Of a stretch of 64,000 nucleotides of DNA, positions 34,076 through 44,632 are shown piece by piece; position 1 is the stretch's first letter; every line of letters starts with the position of its first letter. The stretch lies in contig JAUMIR010000002.1 of the NCBI GenBank assembly GCA_030847615.1, positions 197,949,809-198,013,808 on the forward strand. The letters run 5' to 3'. The notes beneath the pieces were generated by a model, which was not told the DNA's origin, ran no database searches, and saw nothing but the letters and a program-made list of their open reading frames with translations. This stretch comes from Gambelia wislizenii. Its lineage: Eukaryota > Chordata > Lepidosauria > Squamata > Crotaphytidae. The translations under genes and the position numbers were made by a program.

Positions 34076-34453
34076 CTAATCTGTTAAGGTCATTTTGGAT
34101 TCTGATCCTGTCAGAATCCTGTCAGCTACCCCATCTAATTTGGTGTCATCTGCCAACTTGATAAGCATACCCTCTATTCCTTCATCCAGGACATTGATAA
34201 AGATGTTGAATTGCACTGGGCCCAGGAGAGAATCCTGTGGCACCCCACTGGTCACTTCTCTCCAGGATGAAGCGGAGCCATTGGTGACTACCCTTTGGGT
34301 TCTGTCAGTCAACCAATTACAAATCCACCTAACAGTTGCATTTTCTGGCCCACAGTTTACTAACTTTTTTGCAAGAATATCATGGAGGACATTGTCAAAA
34401 GCCTTACTGAAATCAAGATACACTACATCCACAGCATTCCCTTCATCTATCAA
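34076..34453 (-). pseudogene. CR1 reverse transcriptase fragment
   Basis: The minus-strand frame of 125 codons carries three RT motifs in order: [11 protein letters not shown] (motif A), [19 protein letters not shown] (motif B; CR1 normally has SGVPQGS) and LADDTKL (motif C, with both aspartates present). This is the palm of CR1 ORF2. The frame is cut on both sides by stops and by the nested insertions, so it is only a piece of a roughly 900-residue protein. Confidence 0.88.
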
Positions 34454-34545
34454 GTTTGTAGCTCTATCAAAAGGAGAGATAGGATTAGTCTTAGATTAGA
34501 TTAGTTTTAGTTTAGAAGTCAAAGAGTATTTTTTCCTGAACGTGA

Positions 34546-34615
34546 GGAGTAGAATTGTAGAATCAGAGAGTGGGAAGAGACCACAAGCCCATCCAGTCCA
34601 ACCTCCTGCCATTAC
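34546..34615 (-). mobile_element. CR1 3' end scrap
   Basis: 'TAGAATTGTAGAATCAGAGAGTGGGAAGAGACCACAAGCCCATCCAGTCCAACC' is the reverse complement of a CR1 3' terminus. Confidence 0.75.
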
Positions 34616-34619
34616 AAAT

Positions 34620-34745
34620 TGATTCAATGAAGGAAGCTACTTCCCTGAGTCTGCAATACCTGAGCACTGCTATTCATGGCAGCGTGACTTGGAGGTCTCT
34701 CATTCATAAGTCGAAGTCAACTTGATGGCAGTTAGTAACAGCAAA
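34620..34745 (+). mobile_element. BovB-type LINE 3' end
   Basis: 'CTGAGTCTGCAATACCTGAGCACTGC...GGAGGTCTCTCATTCATAAGTCGAAGTCAACTTGATGGCAG' matches the family at 49.14 kb and the carboxyl end plus terminal stem of squamate BovB. Short and 5'-truncated. Confidence 0.6.
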
Positions 34746-35189
34746 TATTAAGGATCTAATTAAACTAAATAGGAGGGGAGTTATTTATTGATTGTATTTT
34801 GCTACAATGCAAAGTTGCTTGACATTTGCTTGTTTGTATACCCAGGGTTATATCAGCCCTCATGAAGTTAGCAAGCCACTAATTGGACCTGGGTTTGTTG
34901 ATGCCATGGCCGAAGAGTAATGCCTCCAGTAACGAAAACAATTCATGGGCTAAACACATAGGGGAGAATAGATTTAGGGGCAGAGAGAAGAAACCAACCA
35001 GGACTGAGCTCCTGATGTTCAAGTCTGCCTTCTTTCACAAGCCCATGGTTCTAGGCCTGAGGGTTACCATGTTCCAGCCCTCCATGGCTTCAGGTGGAGT
35101 TGGCAAAGGACAGAGTACCCTCGATGCCCCACTTTTCAGGTTTCCTAGTCTGGCCTGGCAAGGAGAGCAAGGGGAAAGCTTTGACGAGG
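34746..35189. other. Approach to CpG island; no exon recognised
   Basis: Base composition rises in GC towards 35.2 kb. A frame at 34883-35278 (+) has no domain. Confidence 0.4.
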
Positions 35190-35270
35190 AGCCCTGCCTT
35201 GGCCCTCTCTTTCCCCCTCCCCGGCTAAGCTCGGCCCCCCTTCCAATTTTGCCCAGGAAAGCCCGCCTGC

Positions 35271-35278
35271 TCACGTGA
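35271..35278. promoter_or_regulatory. Palindromic E-box TCACGTGA
   Basis: TCACGTGA followed by CC at the left rim of the CpG island. It fits USF/TFE3/TFEB-type (CLEAR) binding sites. The match is exact, but occupancy is unknown. Confidence 0.5.
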
Positions 35279-36399
35279 CCTCAGCCCCTGCCTGGGCCCT
35301 CCCGCCCCCCTTTGCCCCCTCCCCTCAGGCCCCTCCTACGCCGCCCTCCTCAAGGGCCCGGGTCCGAGCCGCCTTAAAGGGACAGGCGGCGGCCGAGGGA
35401 CCTTGGTGAGACGCCGAGCCCTTGATGGGGAGCTGGGACGAGCGCGGGGAGCAGCCGAGAATGGCAGCGGGAAGCAGGAAGGGCGAGGAGGGGCAGCCGA
35501 AGAAGGGCCGAGGCCAGCTCCTGCCGGCCGGGGCCTGGGGAGACACCGGCGGCTGGAAGGCTGGCTCCCCGGGCGCCCGTCCTGCGAGTCTCCGGCGGGT
35601 GGGATCCCAGCACGGCCTGGCCGCTGGCTGCTAGCCCTTTCTCTTGGGAGCCCCTCCAGCGCCGGGATCATTTTGGGGGCCCCGTCTGAGCCTGCCTTGG
35701 GGTTAGTTAGGTGGCGAAGCGCTTGGCCCGCTGCCCCCCGGGGCGCAGAAGAGCTGGGCACCCTTGCGCTCCCTGTCCCTTCTGGGCTTTGGCCAAAGGC
35801 ATCGCCGCTTCCTCCAGAAAGAGGGCGGGGTGGGTGGGCGGGCGGGGGGTCGCGCCGCTTCCCTGCCCGTGTGATTTGGGAGGGGGTGCGGAGCCGGCGA
35901 ACCCATCGGCCGGGCAAGCAGTGGCCAACGAGCTCCCGCCCCACCCGCCCGCCCTCCCTCCTCTTCCTCCTCCTCTCCCTCCAAACTGGGAGCGCTGCCC
36001 ACGCAGACGGAGCAAGGCAGCTTTAATCGGAGCCACCTGTCCCCTCCCTGGGACTGGCCCAGCGCCGAGGCGCCAAGTTGCGGGAGGGTTCAGGCAGGGT
36101 TAGAGGGGAGGGGATGGCAGCCCGGCCGGCCGCGCATGGAGGAGGAGGAGGGGAGGACATCTGCCCGCTTTCCCTGCCAGCGGCGCCCTGGGCAGCAGCA
36201 GCCGCCGCCGCCTTACTGTCTAAGATCTTCTCTGCCGTCCTGCCCGCCGCCTTCGCCTTCTCCGCCTTGGCCGGGGAGATGGATGGCTGGGGCGGGAGAT
36301 GAAGGGTCGCCGGGAGAAGGAGAGACACTTGCTGGCCCCCCGAGCGCGCCGCCGCCGCCGCCGCCTCCCCCTCCAAGGGCGATTCCCGACGACGGAGGA

Positions 36400-36729
36400 C
36401 TCTCCTCCCCCCCTCCCGGCCTCCTGAGGTTTCCCTAAGTTGGATCCCGCCCGGCGCGCCCCCGCCCCAGGGACCCCTCGGCCGCCCTTGCGGAAGGATG
36501 CGCCTCCTTTGACGCCCCGGAGAGCCCCCCGCGCCCCTGCTCTGCCGCAGCCGCCGGAGGGACGCGCGGGGAGGGAGGCGGCGAGCCGGAGGCGCTGAGG
36601 CGGGGGAAGGGGCTCTGGGGCGGGGGAGACCCCTCGGGCCCCCTCGGCGTCTTCCGAGGACCCTCCGCCCGGAGCCCAGACCTGCCTCGGAGCGCAGGGG
36701 ATGCAGCCCGACACACCAGCTACCCACTA
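36400..36729 (+). other. Candidate first exon (largely 5' UTR) ending at a GTAAGT donor
   Basis: GC-rich sequence ends at 36729, followed by GTAAGTAG (36730-), a full-strength U1 match on its intron side. An ATG at 36700 opens a short frame (MQPDTPATH, then stop if unspliced) just before the donor, so the start codon could lie in this exon or in a later one. The 5' limit is arbitrary. No downstream exon was recognised in the remaining 27 kb, which would then be intron 1. Confidence 0.35.
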
Positions 36730-37603
36730 GTAAGTAGTCCGCTTTGGCCCCCTTCCTTCCCCGGCTCCCCCCCTCAGCCCGCCTTAGCAGGTAACCAAAG
36801 AGGCGCGAATTCGCCACCTTGCCAATGTCACGCGCCTTCAGGCGGCGCCGGTGTGTGTGTGTGTGTGTAGGGGGGGGCGGCGGCGGCTCTGTCTGGCCCC
36901 TTCCCTCCCGCGCCCAGCCTTTCGCGCTTTCCCAAGTTCGAAACCCCGAAGGGACAACTTTTTCACCCCGCTTGATATTGTCGCTCCTCGTTATTTTTTA
37001 GAACATCCTTTCTCTTCCCTCCTTCTCCGTTCCCGACGACCAACCCCCCCCCTTTCCCTCCGGCCCGGGCTCCCTATGAGGGGAGGGGGAGATTAACGGA
37101 GCTGTCCGGTCTCCTTCCCGCCGGGCCGTGTTTGGGCTTCAGGGAAACAAGCGGGGAGGGGACGGGGGGGTCTGCGCGTCTGCGCTCCCTTCTCCCCCCC
37201 CCGTCTCCCCGGGTTTAATCGCTGGGTGTCTGTATTTACATCCCCATCTAGCACCTTGCATAACATCGCATGAGGCAGGACGCTTTGCCTTTATTTTGGG
37301 TTAATCCATAGGCGACCTTTCTAAGCTGCACCCCCCCTTTTTTTTGCGTGTCTGAGTCGGAGCTGGAGCCCTGGAAGGAGGGAGGCTGGTCCCGGTGATC
37401 CATGTCCGCCCTCCCTCGCCCGCCTCCCCGCGCGCCGCTCCACCTTGCGCGCCTTTTCTCTCGCGCTCTCGTTCTCCGGCCTCCGAACGATTAGGGGCCT
37501 CCTCGTAATTGGGATCGATAACGCTTGTGGTCCCCCCCTCCCCAGCTTTCGCGGCTCCAACTGTTGCGCGAAAAGACCAGCGGAGAGTAGAAGGGAGAGG
37601 GAA

Positions 37604-37611
37604 TTACGTAA
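37604..37611. promoter_or_regulatory. Palindromic bZIP (D-box type) site TTACGTAA
   Basis: An exact TTACGTAA, the PAR-bZIP/NFIL3/C-EBP consensus, near the right side of the CpG island, next to 'CGACAAGGCAATTAACGG'. Supported by sequence match only. Confidence 0.45.
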
Positions 37612-37830
37612 CGACAAGGCAATTAACGGAGGTTATTACGGCCGAACATTGGGAGGTGAGGTATTCTAGTATATCAAGGCTGAGGAGGGGAGGCAGTTGG
37701 CGGGAAAAGGGCGTTTCGGAACTGCCGCCTGAAAAGCAGCTGCCCGAAAAGTCATCCATCCAGAGTCGTCGTCCCCCCCCCCGCGCCCCACACCGTCCCA
37801 GGATGAAGAGAGAGAAAGACCCTGGGCAAA

Positions 37831-38626
37831 ACTGCGAGGACATGGAGGGTGGAGAAGTTTCTGGGGAATAGAGACCCATGGGGAAGGAGGGGGAAACTGA
37901 ACTCATCCCCTCTCTATGTCTAGGTGTGCATGTCTAGGGACAATTTCACTGCTGCCTTGCCCCCCCCGAAATGTTCCTAGGTGGGTGACAGAAGTACATT
38001 TTCCTGTCTCCCTCCTCCTTTTGTTCCACAATTTGTTCTGCCTTTGGTCCTGATAAATTCACAACACTTGATATCTTCCCAACTCTAAAGGCTATGGCTT
38101 CTTCTTGGGTTTGGTGTAGCTACTTTTTCTGCCTTGCCAAACATGGTCCAGCTTTTCTAAATCACATCAAAGTCTTCTTGAGGCCAATGAGGAAAAATTA
38201 ACCTATGCTTGAGTCCCCTCCCTGGCCGCTTCTCCGGAGGCTTTAAAGTTGGCAACTTTGGTTGGACCATGGAATATTAGGCAGGCATGTGTGTACATCA
38301 GAATGAGGTGATGAATTTTCTTCATTCCTATGTTTAAGGGAGATGATGGATTTCCATTGAGACCTATGTGCCTCTCTTGGAGGCTGATATTGGTGGAAAC
38401 AAGGAGAGATTGACAAATAAGTTAAGCTTTGTCCATCAGAGCCCCTTGGCATGGAATATGTAGTGAGGATGATAATGAACCAGAGGTTAATATAGGGAGC
38501 TGCCGTAGAGAAAGTCAGACTGCTGGGTCCACTGAGCCAGGTAATGCCAACCATACTGTTCAGTGGCTCTCCAGGGGTTTACATGTAGGCATTTTTCCAG
38601 CCCTACCTGGAAAGCCAACATGGTGT
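37831..38626. other. No gene recognised
   Basis: GC content falls back to background. No nameable repeat. Confidence 0.45.
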
Positions 38627-38854
38627 TGGAGAGCCAGTGTGGCGTACTGGTTTGAGCGCTGGACTGTGATTCTGGAGACCAGGGTTCGAACTGCTGCTTG
38701 GCCATGGAAGCCCACTGGGTGACTTTGGGCAAGTCACACTCTCTCAGTCTCAGAGAAAAGCAAACCTCTTCTGAACAAATCTTGTCAAGAAAACCCTGTG
38801 ATAGGGTCGCCTTAGGGTTGCCATAAGTCAGAAACGACTTGAAGGCACACAACA
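38627..38854 (+). mobile_element. tRNA-derived SINE (ACAACA family), best-preserved copy
   Basis: Head GGAGAGCCAGTGTGG, box A-like TGGCGTACTGG, box B-like GGTTCGAAC (38683-38691), core 'CACTGGGTGACTTTGGGCAAG', tail 'GGGTTGCCATAAGTCAGAAAC', ending GCACACAACAG. The intact CpG in box B and the low divergence suggest a recent copy. Confidence 0.92.
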
Positions 38855-40340
38855 GATCTGGAGATGCCAGTGGTGGGATCTGGAACTTTCTGTGTTGAAA
38901 GCAGGTACTCTTCCACTAGGATTCTTAAGATCAGTTGAGTAAATGCCAACTAAACACTGCTTCCAGATATGTGGTGTGTGTGTGAAACCAGGATATTCTG
39001 CCATAGAAACACCATTTAAATTAATGCAAGTCCAGTGGAGCTTTTTCAGGAGAACTTCCTGGAAGATTCGTTCTTCAGAATGCGTATTCTGCAGTGTTCT
39101 TTTTTTTTTTTTTTTTTGTACCCCTCTTGGTTTCACCCATCTTACTTCAGGCACTCTGACAATCTGCACAGTGGCAAATGTAATCTGACAACAGCACCAA
39201 TAAAATTATGACTGCTTACAGCTGTCAACAACAACAACAACAACAACAATAATAATATCCCAATGCACTCATAAAATATTCTCTACAAACAGGACTTTTC
39301 AAGTGAATAATAGCAGTTGTGATAAGGTAGCTACATAAATACTGCAAAACATAGCAGGTTGGAGTTTTGAGCTCCCAATACATCATCAGCCCTTTTGGAA
39401 GGAGACAGTCTTGGGTTTTTAACAGCAAACAGCATATTATTTCCTTTTCCTTGTGCTTCACCAATATTTTCCTTCTTCCACTGTCAAAAGGAAACTTCAC
39501 TCTAATGCCTGTTGAGTCAGGACTGGACTGCTCATCTGACATAAGTAAACATTTGCTGATACTCAAAAAGTCCTTTGGAATTCTTGTACCCTCCAAAGTG
39601 CTACTGTGTTGAAGAATGAGCCATGGGTCTGAAATTACCTTGGGGACTCACCACCCTCAGCACAGCAGCAGTGTCTGTTCAATCCATTCCATGCATAATC
39701 TCCCTTTTAAATAATTTCCCTAAATAAGTACTTATGTGATGCTTATTTGGGGAGCTTTAGGAAATATGGATTACAGAGGCTGTATTTCCTCCCTCATTTT
39801 AATACACTTTTAAAAAGTACCATCAGGGGGAGAAAAAAACCCTGCAGCCTGCAGAAAAACTGGACTAGCCGGCAGGGAAACGACATTGACTCAGCCCCAG
39901 GCTCTGTATTTCCTGGGGAAAGAGGAGAGCTGGCAGAAGGGACCCTGTGCTGTGCAGCCACCTGCCATGGCTTGAAACTAAGAGGGGAGGGAAATGGACA
40001 GCAGAATTCTGATCCTCGCGAATGGCATTTGTCATGTTTCTTTTTAGTTTGGCAACATGTCTGTCCAGGGGCATACCAGTAAAATATTCAATTAAGAATG
40101 GCCAGTTTATAATTTGAATCCCTTTTGGAGGGGGGGCACACAAAATGAGGACAGTGCTCCCTGAATAAGAATTCTGTCCCCCAAATTCTCAGCACTGTAG
40201 TAACTTAAAACTTCAGATGAGCTGTTAGAAATTAAATTTAGGCATCCAAAGAAAGGGGCAGGCAAAGTGACCAAGGGAACAGAAACGGCAAATACAACAG
40301 TTCTAGGTGTGAATGATTTTCAGTGCCTCACTCTGCTATA
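38855..40340. other. No gene recognised; simple repeats
   Basis: Contains a 17-18 base T run at about 39100-39118 and (CAA)n/(AAT)n at about 39228-39256. No coding evidence. Confidence 0.45.
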
Positions 40341-40388
40341 CTAGAAATTTGAGGAGTGAATCAAAATTTCATTTGGAGGACAGAATTC

Positions 40389-40742
40389 TTATATGGGGAG
40401 CAATTCCCTCATTCCCCCCTCAGCTACACCTCTGGGCTCTTGTCTGTTCTTTACCCTTTTGTGCTCTGGTTCGAAAACGCATCTGTTTGAGTTCCTAGCA
40501 CCATCTGGACTCAACTGGGATAGTTTATTTTCAGCCACAGCTTGCATGTTCATCAATTCTAGATATTGTACTTTGTCCATTTTCTGCCGTGGTTCATCTT
40601 CAGGTGTCTTTTGCCTGGTTTTTCCCTTGGGGCTAAGTTGGGATACCCGCCCATTTGCAATTCTAGCCATGGTTCCTCCCTGTGTACTCAGTCTTTCCAC
40701 AGTGATAGGATTTGCAATTCTGTAAAATTCTTCAGTTCTCAA
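40389..40742 (-). other. Unidentified open frame, possible old coding fragment
   Basis: A minus-strand frame of about 117 codons that begins at a non-ATG codon as drawn. It has a protein-like composition: charged, with 'DKVQYLELMNMQAVAENKLSQ' as a possible short amphipathic helix and two SQLSP-x-G units about 40 residues apart. No family is recognised. An overlapping plus-strand frame of 110 codons is also open, which weakens the case. It could be an exon, a retroelement gag scrap, or chance. Confidence 0.25.
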
Positions 40743-40745
40743 CCT

Positions 40746-41439
40746 TTTTAATGAGTTGAACCAAAATAATTCTATTTACACTTATAAAGTATCAGATCTC
40801 CAGTGATTTCAAAACATACCCAGCCTTTTCTCACTCCTTGGCCTGCTTTGCAAAGGGAGGCCCAGGTTGGCCTTTTTGATTTCATGGAGCTATCCAGCAG
40901 CAAAATGCTTCAGAGAAAGCAATTGTTCATCTTGTGAAATCCCTATGCTCCATCCCTATGCTAGTCAACATCGAGGGACATATTACAAATTCAGGAGACA
41001 GACAAGTGGGCGGAAGACAGGAAGATTTAGAATGATGAAAAGCAAGCTAGCAAAATCTCACAAGAAATCTAACTACTATTCACTATAGTGAAAACAGTTG
41101 TTTTGGTTCTGTTCTTTCTGTTTGAATGCAGTGTCCAGGACAGACTTGTGTTTCTGTTTGTTTATGAGTGATATAGGAAAATATTCTTTTTATTCTCTTG
41201 CTTTCTTTTGTGTTCACCCAAATGAGTTCTGTATCTCTTTTGTAATTGCAGTCTGAGTGTATGTGTGGCCTTACCTATTGTAAGAAGGCTAGCATTCTGC
41301 AGACTAATAGAAATAGATTCTTCCTGTGCCTACTTCTTAAAAAAAAATAATGCAGTTGGTGGGTTTTTCTTTTCAGGAAAGGAAACTTCTCCTTACATAG
41401 TTTTCAGCTGGGAGCCTCAGGTCCCTCATATCTGCACCC
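40746..41439. other. No gene recognised
   Basis: No nameable repeat or coding evidence. Confidence 0.45.
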
Positions 41440-41620
41440 AATGGAAGCTGGTGACTCTGATGCCAGTGGGGGTGTCACTCCACTCTGTCATTTAGTCTGA
41501 ACATCAAAGGGATTATCTATTTGGGTTTAGCATTTTGGATAACTCCACTAAAGCTTAGACTAAAACCCAGAATGGATTCGCCACCCCACTGAAATGGAAG
41601 CCACCAGCCACCACTGTTCA
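41440..41620. mobile_element. Foldback MITE (GGATAACTCC family), second copy
   Basis: 'GATGCCAGTGGGGGTGTCACTCC...TTTAGTCTGAACATCAAAGGGATTATC' and 'TTGGATAACTCCACTAAAGCTTAGACTAAAACCCAG...CCACCCCACTGAAATGG' are inverted arms. Shares inner motifs with 16.26 kb. Confidence 0.7.
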
Positions 41621-41821
41621 CAAGTCCTGGTTATGTTTCCCCTGGAATTCCCTCCCCCATGGCCTAATTGGGGATCTGGTGGGTCACAGCAATTAAGTCA
41701 CTAGAGTCACATTTCTTCAACTGTTATTACTAAAACACATACACAAAATCACATGCAATGGATGTCTATTGTCTATTGTAACTGGTGATGCATTCATAAG
41801 AGATGTGATGTATTCTTCGCA

Positions 41822-41982
41822 CATAGAATCATAGAACTGCAGAGTTGGAAGAGACCACGAGGGCCATCCAGTCCAACCCCCCTGCCATGCAGGAAATCAC
41901 GATCAAAGCATCCCCGACAGATGGCCATCCAGCCTCTGTTTAAAGACCTCCAAGGAAGGAAACCCCACCACGCTCCGAGACT
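41822..41982 (-). mobile_element. CR1 LINE 3' end
   Basis: Begins 'CATAGAATCATAGAACTGC' (reverse of the octamer tail), then the CR1 consensus to 'CCACGCTCCGAG'. About 160 bp, 5'-truncated. Confidence 0.88.
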
Positions 41983-42744
41983 AACTATACATGGGACTCA
42001 TGACATGTCCTATGCAGAAATAGATTCTATCTTTGGAATTTGGTATGAAATTATGTTAACCCCAACCTGGAATTAGGGTTGCACTCTGACTTTATGAGCA
42101 AAAATTATTTTCTTGGCAAAGACTAGTCCTCGGCAGATTTGTTCGGACTTGCTTCAGTTGGTAACCTAGAAGGAAGCAATCTACCCTGAATATGATCTTC
42201 ATACACTGTCTATATACTGTGTTTATCCACTGAAGATTATTTCAAGACTGGCCTCAGTGTGCAGCAGAATGAGATGTTGGTCGAGTCCACAGTGGAACCA
42301 GGGATAGTACCTTTTCAATTGCATGTTCATCAGTGGTTTACATTATTGAATTTTCTCCTAGCTATTTATTAAAACCTCCGTAGAAATAAAATAGCAGCAG
42401 CAACAACACTACCACAGCAAGAAACAAGCTGAGTTAGAGCTTTCCTTTTCATGTTTTTATTTTCTTACTTGCATGGAATGTTTTACTCATGAGACATTCA
42501 CAAATTTCTTCCCTCCAATCCAGTCTGAAATAGTTCTAATCAACAATGCCACCTTATTCTGCTGCACGTGTAATCTGGGCTTCACTTTCCACCATGTGTT
42601 CCTGCAATATATTTGTTACTTCCGTTTGCACTGAATTGTGGGGACTGAGGTTGCATATTTTGACTTGTCTATAGCAGATGTGTGATTTAAACAGGCCTCA
42701 GATCTGAAGCTAACTTCTGTCTTTGGCTGATGGGTTTTTGTTGT
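41983..42744. other. No gene recognised
   Basis: No nameable repeat. Confidence 0.45.
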
Positions 42745-42845
42745 GTATAGCCGGGATGGCCCTCTGGAGGTTGTTGCACTGCAACTCCCATTGGCCCTAG
42801 CTTGTGTTGTCAGGGGTGAAGGCTGATGGGAGAGACAGTCCCACA
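42745..42845. mobile_element. Palindromic MITE (CAACTCCCA family)
   Basis: 'TGTTGCACTGCAACTCCCATTGGCCCTAGC' is a clear arm. The other arm 'AGGCTGATGGGAGAGACAGTCCCACAGCATC' is degraded. Confidence 0.6.
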
Positions 42846-43590
42846 GCATCGAGAGAGCAGAACCTTCTCCATGTCTGCTTTCTAAGATGGCTATCCCATG
42901 AAGCTGAGAGAGAAGTAGGTAGGAGTTACTTATCTCCATGAATGCAACACTGTAGTGACTGTATCATTGAGCTTCCTTTTTGTGATTCTAATCACAAACT
43001 GTCAGGAGGTAATGTTTATATTACATAAGAATCTGCATGATCTAAACGCTCCCAGGATCTCCACTGATGGTTAAAAACATTCAGGACAATTCTGGGCTTG
43101 CAGATCCTGCTCCTTTGTTCTCAGTGCATTCTGTGATAAGACTGTGGTGTTTTGCAAAGGAAAGAAGCATGCTACAGGAGAGTAAGCTTCTTTTTCAGTA
43201 GGAAGCAAGAGTTGCAGCTGCCCTTGGGGATCAGTTTGGACAAATTCAGTTTCAACAAAGCCTCTGGGAAAGCTGCATCCCTAGTTTGATCTGTTGTATG
43301 GACCAAAAAAGCTTTAAAGCTGAGTATTTGGAGAATGGGTCCCCAGTATGATGCCTGTGAGTGTCGTCGTGTGTAGGCATCTCCCTATCTTATGAGTTCC
43401 ACATGCCCTTTATAATTTTCATCCACTACATCTGTACCCTACACTTGCCTATTTAACTTTCCATGTCCACACATTCTGGATACTCTTCAGACGGAGTGTG
43501 TAGATATTCATTTAAGTGAACTTTGACTGCATTTGCTAAGCAGGAAGTCAGAGGGGCACATGAGAGGGCTCCTCTCCCCCCTCCTCCTTT
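42846..43590. other. No gene recognised
   Basis: No nameable repeat. Confidence 0.45.
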
Positions 43591-44325
43591 TTCATAGAAT
43601 CATAGAACCATAGAGATGGAAGAGACCACAAAGGCCATCCAGTCCAACCCCCTGCCCTGCAGGAATAACAATCAAAGCACTCCCAACAGATGGCCATCCA
43701 GCCTCTGTTTAAAAAACTCCAAAGAAGAAGACTCTACCACATGCAGCATATTCCACTGTTGAACAGCTCTTACCATCAGGAAATGGTCCTAATGTTTAGG
43801 TGGAATCTCTTTTCCTGTAGCTTGAGTCCATTGCTCCATGTCACGGGACATTTTTAGATGTCCCTTACCGTGCAAGCAGCCTCCTGAGCAGTAATGAGGC
43901 TTCTGTGCGGCAGGGGGTCCATTTTGGATGTAGTCGTCCCTCTCTCGGTGTCGTCCATGACTGTTCCGGCTAGCATTGAAAGCGGCCGCACTATTTTTTA
44001 CTCACGGACAACAGCGCAGCTGCCTTCAATGCTAGCCAGAACAGTCACGGACAGCACCGAGAGAGGGATGTTGTTGTCCAAAATGGACCCCCTGCCACGC
44101 AGCAGCCTCGTTACTTCTCCGGAGGCTGCTTGTGTGGTAAGGGGCATCTGAAAATGTCCTTAGTCTCTGGAGCAGCAGAAAATAAGCTTGCTCTCTCTTC
44201 AATATGACATCCTTTCAAGTATTTAAACATGGCTATCATGTCATCGCTTAACTGTCTCTTCTCCAGGCTAGACATACCCAGTTCCCTAAGCTGCTCCTCA
44301 TAGGGCATGACTTCCATACCTTTTT
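43591..44325 (-). mobile_element. CR1 LINE 3' part, split by a foldback element
   Basis: 'TTCATAGAATCATAGAACC' tail at the left, CR1 body to about 43845, then again from about 44160 ('TTAGTCTCTGGAGCAGCAG') to about 44325. The minus-strand coding scrap includes LGMSSLEKRQL and [19 protein letters not shown], the CR1 ORF2 carboxyl region. Confidence 0.88.
43846..44159. mobile_element. CpG-rich foldback MITE with about 140-bp arms, inside CR1
   Basis: Left GGACATTTTTAGATGTCCC and right 'GGGGCATCTGAAAATGTCC' are inverted. The symmetry continues through GCAAGCAGCCTCC, GGCAGGGGGTCCATTTTGGA, CCCTCTCTCGGTG and GGCTAGCATTGAA towards a centre at about 44000 (GCGGCCGC...). The whole 314 bp is one near-perfect hairpin. 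No transposase; superfamily unknown; target duplication unclear. Confidence 0.88.
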
Positions 44326-44337
44326 CTCCTTCTTTAT

Positions 44338-44632
44338 AGCAGTAGAGGATGAATATCTCTGGAAATCCAAAATCTGAAATGCTCCAAAATTAAAAAAAAA
44401 CATTTAAATCAAAAATATTCAGTTAAAAATTTAAAATGTTGTATAAATTTTTTTTCAGGCTATGTGTATAAGGTATATATGAAGCATACCAAATGAATTT
44501 CGTGTTTAGACTTGGGTCCCATCTCCAAGATATCATTATGTATATGCAAATATTCCAAAATCCAAAAAAATCTGAAATCCAAAACACTTCTGGTCCAAAG
44601 CATTTCAGATAAGGGATACTCAACCTGTAGTA
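44338..44632. mobile_element. Tigger-type MITE, MER2-like
   Basis: The right end 'CATTTCAGATAAGGGATACTCAACCTGTAG' and left 'GAGGATGAATATCTCTGGAAATCCAAAATC' are inverted. 'GACTTGGGTCCCATCTCCAAGATATCATTATG' matches the 21.57-kb copy. Confidence 0.75.

Larger units (their letters stand above)
30022..34490 (-). mobile_element. CR1 LINE, split by two later insertions
   Basis: The CR1 body occupies about 30022-30554, 33602-33717 and 33936-34490. The left edge 'CCTAGAGTTGGAAGAGACC' is the CR1 3' region without the ATTCTATG tail. Rightwards (5'-wards on the minus strand) it runs through the ORF2 carboxyl end ([23 protein letters not shown] on the minus strand), then the RT domain. A plus-strand RTE-like LINE interrupts it at ATTACTTCACTT, and a MITE at about 33718. 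Joining the three pieces restores the order seen in other CR1 copies here (55.8 and 7.3 kb). Confidence 0.9.
35190..37830. promoter_or_regulatory. CpG island, probable promoter of an unidentified host gene
   Basis: About 2.6 kb of very GC- and CpG-rich DNA, the only such block in an otherwise AT-rich, repeat-filled window, and it is free of recognisable transposons. It contains many GC-box-like GGGCGG motifs, triplet runs (GCCGCCGCC at about 36345-36365), a palindromic E-box and a palindromic bZIP site. Such islands mark constitutive or developmental promoters in vertebrates. Which strand is transcribed is not settled; the best splice donor supports plus-strand transcription, with the gene body beyond this window. 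Confidence 0.8.

Noticed and set aside
35336..36817. Long open frames on both strands in the GC-rich block (up to 264 codons)
   Set aside because: They are rich in Pro/Arg/Gly/Ala, overlap on opposite strands, and follow from the scarcity of stop codons in GC-rich DNA. No domain was recognised.
38640..38700. Possible tRNA gene from box A/box B-like motifs
   Set aside because: They belong to the head of a dispersed SINE with many copies here. No cloverleaf with a proper anticodon arm was apparent.
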